In this document: piece after piece, positions 29,481-31,153 of the stretch
How the letters are laid out: each line of letters begins with the position of its first letter
Numbering within the stretch: position 1 is the first letter of the stretch
Assembly: GCA_033557675.1 (NCBI GenBank)
Contig: JAWQRM010000095.1
Span: 1-31,153 of the forward strand
Origin: Coptodactyla brooksi
Lineage: Eukaryota; Arthropoda; Insecta; Coleoptera; Scarabaeidae
DNA: 31,153 nt
Direction of reading: 5' to 3'
The notes under the pieces: generated by a model
The model's input: the letters and a program-made list of their open reading frames with translations, nothing else
What the model was told of the DNA's origin: nothing
Database searches by the model: none
Program-made: the position numbers and the translations under genes

Positions 29481-31153
29481 TATTTCATTCTTAAATCAAA
29501 GTCTAATGCAAATTCTGTTTTATTTCTTCCGCAAGAAAGAAATTACCGAGCACTACGAATATCAGCATACATTAGGAGCAAGTATGCCAACGCAACAACA
29601 AAAACTCATAACAATTGAACTTATACAGCTCGCGAAATTAGACAATTTTACGTATATTTTCATCAAACGTCGCATTTATGAAGAAACTATAGATGAATAA
29701 GTATTGCTAAAGAAGAAAAGAAAAATTATGCGTCAAAAAAATTGCTTAAATGCGAAATTATCTTTAACAGTTTCTGGAGATAAATGAAACAAGTAAATAA
29801 TACATTAGAATGAGAAAATCTTACATCGAACAGAAACATTGTGAAGTTCAAAGTGATGTTGAAGTTGAACTCTTTAACATTCAAGAGGGTTAAAGAATGC
29901 CACGTATTTTTTTATCAAATTTCATATTCTCACAGGCGTACAAAATAAACAAGCAAAAAATGTCTTCCGCATAAACACCACTATTTAAGTCATAGAACTA
30001 CATATAAGCTTCTAGTACACCTAATGCGTCCAGGCATGAAATATATATCAAACTTTTGGTAATTATACATTACTTCAATGCAGAATCAGAGAGAGCGCTT
30101 TTGGACAATATAGTAAGTTACATTTTACGACTATTTCGTAAAACACACATTACGATGGTAGTGTAGAATTATATAGTTGAATTCGAACAGTTCCAGTTTT
30201 GCCAGTACAAAATCTTTGTAAATTTACTCACCATCACCATCATCCCAATTGGAACCCAAAAAGGATTATTACATTAGAATTTTTATATGTTGTTTTTATT
30301 CCAATCAAATTCCCACGGTAGAAGAATCTCAGATGCGTTCCGGAATAATTAATGTATCATAAGGAATAGTCCATTAAGGATTCAAGAATAACTGCTTTGG
30401 CGCACAAAGTGTGCATTGAAAATAATGGCGATAAGTCTGATCGATTTTTATAAATGAAATAATAAAATTACATTACTTGTTCCTTATTTAATAAAAGCTA
30501 GTTCTGAATTGAACTTTTAAACAACGTATTATTATTAAACATAACCGTTAACAATTATTCGTTAACGGTTATGTTTAAGCTCCTTGATCAGTCCTTGAAA
30601 TATGGTGTGTACATTTTGGGATACCTGTGTAATGTTTGGATATCAAGTGGGTGTAAGGAATATATTCAAATAGTCGATAGTACGACCAATTCATAATAAT
30701 ATTTATAATATAAATTGCTAACGGTTTATGCAACAGAAACTTTTATATATAAATCGAGAGAAGGGTTAGGAGCATTTGCCTTGTGCTTGACGTATATACT
30801 CATCATCGTTTGATTTTATTTGTACAACACATGAGAGATTCTTAAAACTAAATTCCGCCGTTAACTGGTTACGACAAGAAAGGCATATTATTATTTATGA
30901 AAATAAATTTCAAAACATTGTTACGAAATAAAATAACAATGTCATTAATAAAACCAGCAAGTATAGATAACTTTCTATTGAGCAATGTAGCTATTAAAAA
31001 TCGTGAAAACACAAAATAGTTTTTATAAAATGAACAACGCCAGAGCTACAGGTGTTTTTTTTTATTTAATTAACATTACAAATTTATCCGAAAGTACTAA
31101 AATGAATGCAGCATATTTGGTGGCGTTTCAGATGATTTTCAGTCTCCATAAAC
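29481..31153. other. AT-rich stretch, no supported gene
   Basis: The first ~200 bases may contain the worn mariner N-terminus on the minus strand. The plus-strand ORF 29383-29700 has no domain and partly overlaps the mariner antisense. The rest has no recognisable coding sequence; one strong hairpin is at 30535-30578. Confidence 0.5.
30535..30578. repeat. Perfect 18-bp inverted repeat, 8-base loop
   Basis: TTAAACATAACCGTTAAC (30535-30552) and GTTAACGGTTATGTTTAA (30561-30578) are exact reverse complements around AATTATTC. It is isolated from any ORF. Confidence 0.75.

Noticed and set aside
1..31153. CRISPR arrays, bacterial operons, rRNA or intact tRNA genes
   Set aside because: No regularly spaced repeats of that type, no ribosome-binding-site-led ORFs, and no foldable tRNA or rRNA segment were found.

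Overview
The window looks like intergenic or intronic DNA from an arthropod, most likely an insect. It is AT-rich (roughly two thirds A+T by eye). It has no bacterial-type gene packing, no long intact ORF and no recognisable host gene. Almost everything identifiable is decayed transposon sequence of kinds typical of insects. These are a DUF4817-type Tc1/mariner-superfamily element, two mariner remnants of one family, a Tigger/pogo element, a piggyBac element, a truncated helix-turn-helix transposase, three non-LTR retrotransposon (LINE) pieces, and many fragments of one Penelope-like element (PLE).

Layout. 1-1437: DUF4817-type transposase on the minus strand, ending in a TACAGGGT-type terminus. 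1592-2556: two diverged copies of a short repeat. 2560-4750: unassigned DNA with a strong hairpin at 3352-3412. 4755-5640: a mariner remnant abutting a PLE terminal fragment. 5748-6799: a 1.05-kb element with ~160-bp terminal inverted repeats. 6800-7560: a GC-richer stretch resembling a worn LTR or UTR. 7570-9279: LINE remnants with dead reverse-transcriptase motifs. 9300-16000: mostly featureless AT-rich DNA with a PLE scrap and two possible exons. 16020-17000: another LINE. 18728-20037: a Tigger copy split by a PLE scrap. 20060-21245: two more PLE fragments. 22139-23045: a diverged direct duplication at exactly 780 bp offset. 23508-23580: a tRNA-like SINE head. 24072-27480: a transposase N-terminus, PLE scraps, a 33-bp tandem repeat and a piggyBac pseudogene with a PLE nested inside it. 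28830-29480: a second mariner. 29481-31153: AT-rich DNA with one strong hairpin.

The most interesting system is the PLE family. At least eight fragments on both strands keep only the same part: the end of the GIY-YIG endonuclease ORF plus the terminal repeat. That terminal repeat carries a hammerhead-ribozyme-like motif (CTGANGA, stem, GAAAC, short stem III, cleavage-type CGTC/CGTT). Two fragments sit inside other transposons, and one of these has a near-duplicated target site and an inverted terminal copy. This gives a relative order of insertion. PLEs are known to carry hammerheads, so the novelty lies in this family's unusual stem II junction and in the nested arrangement.
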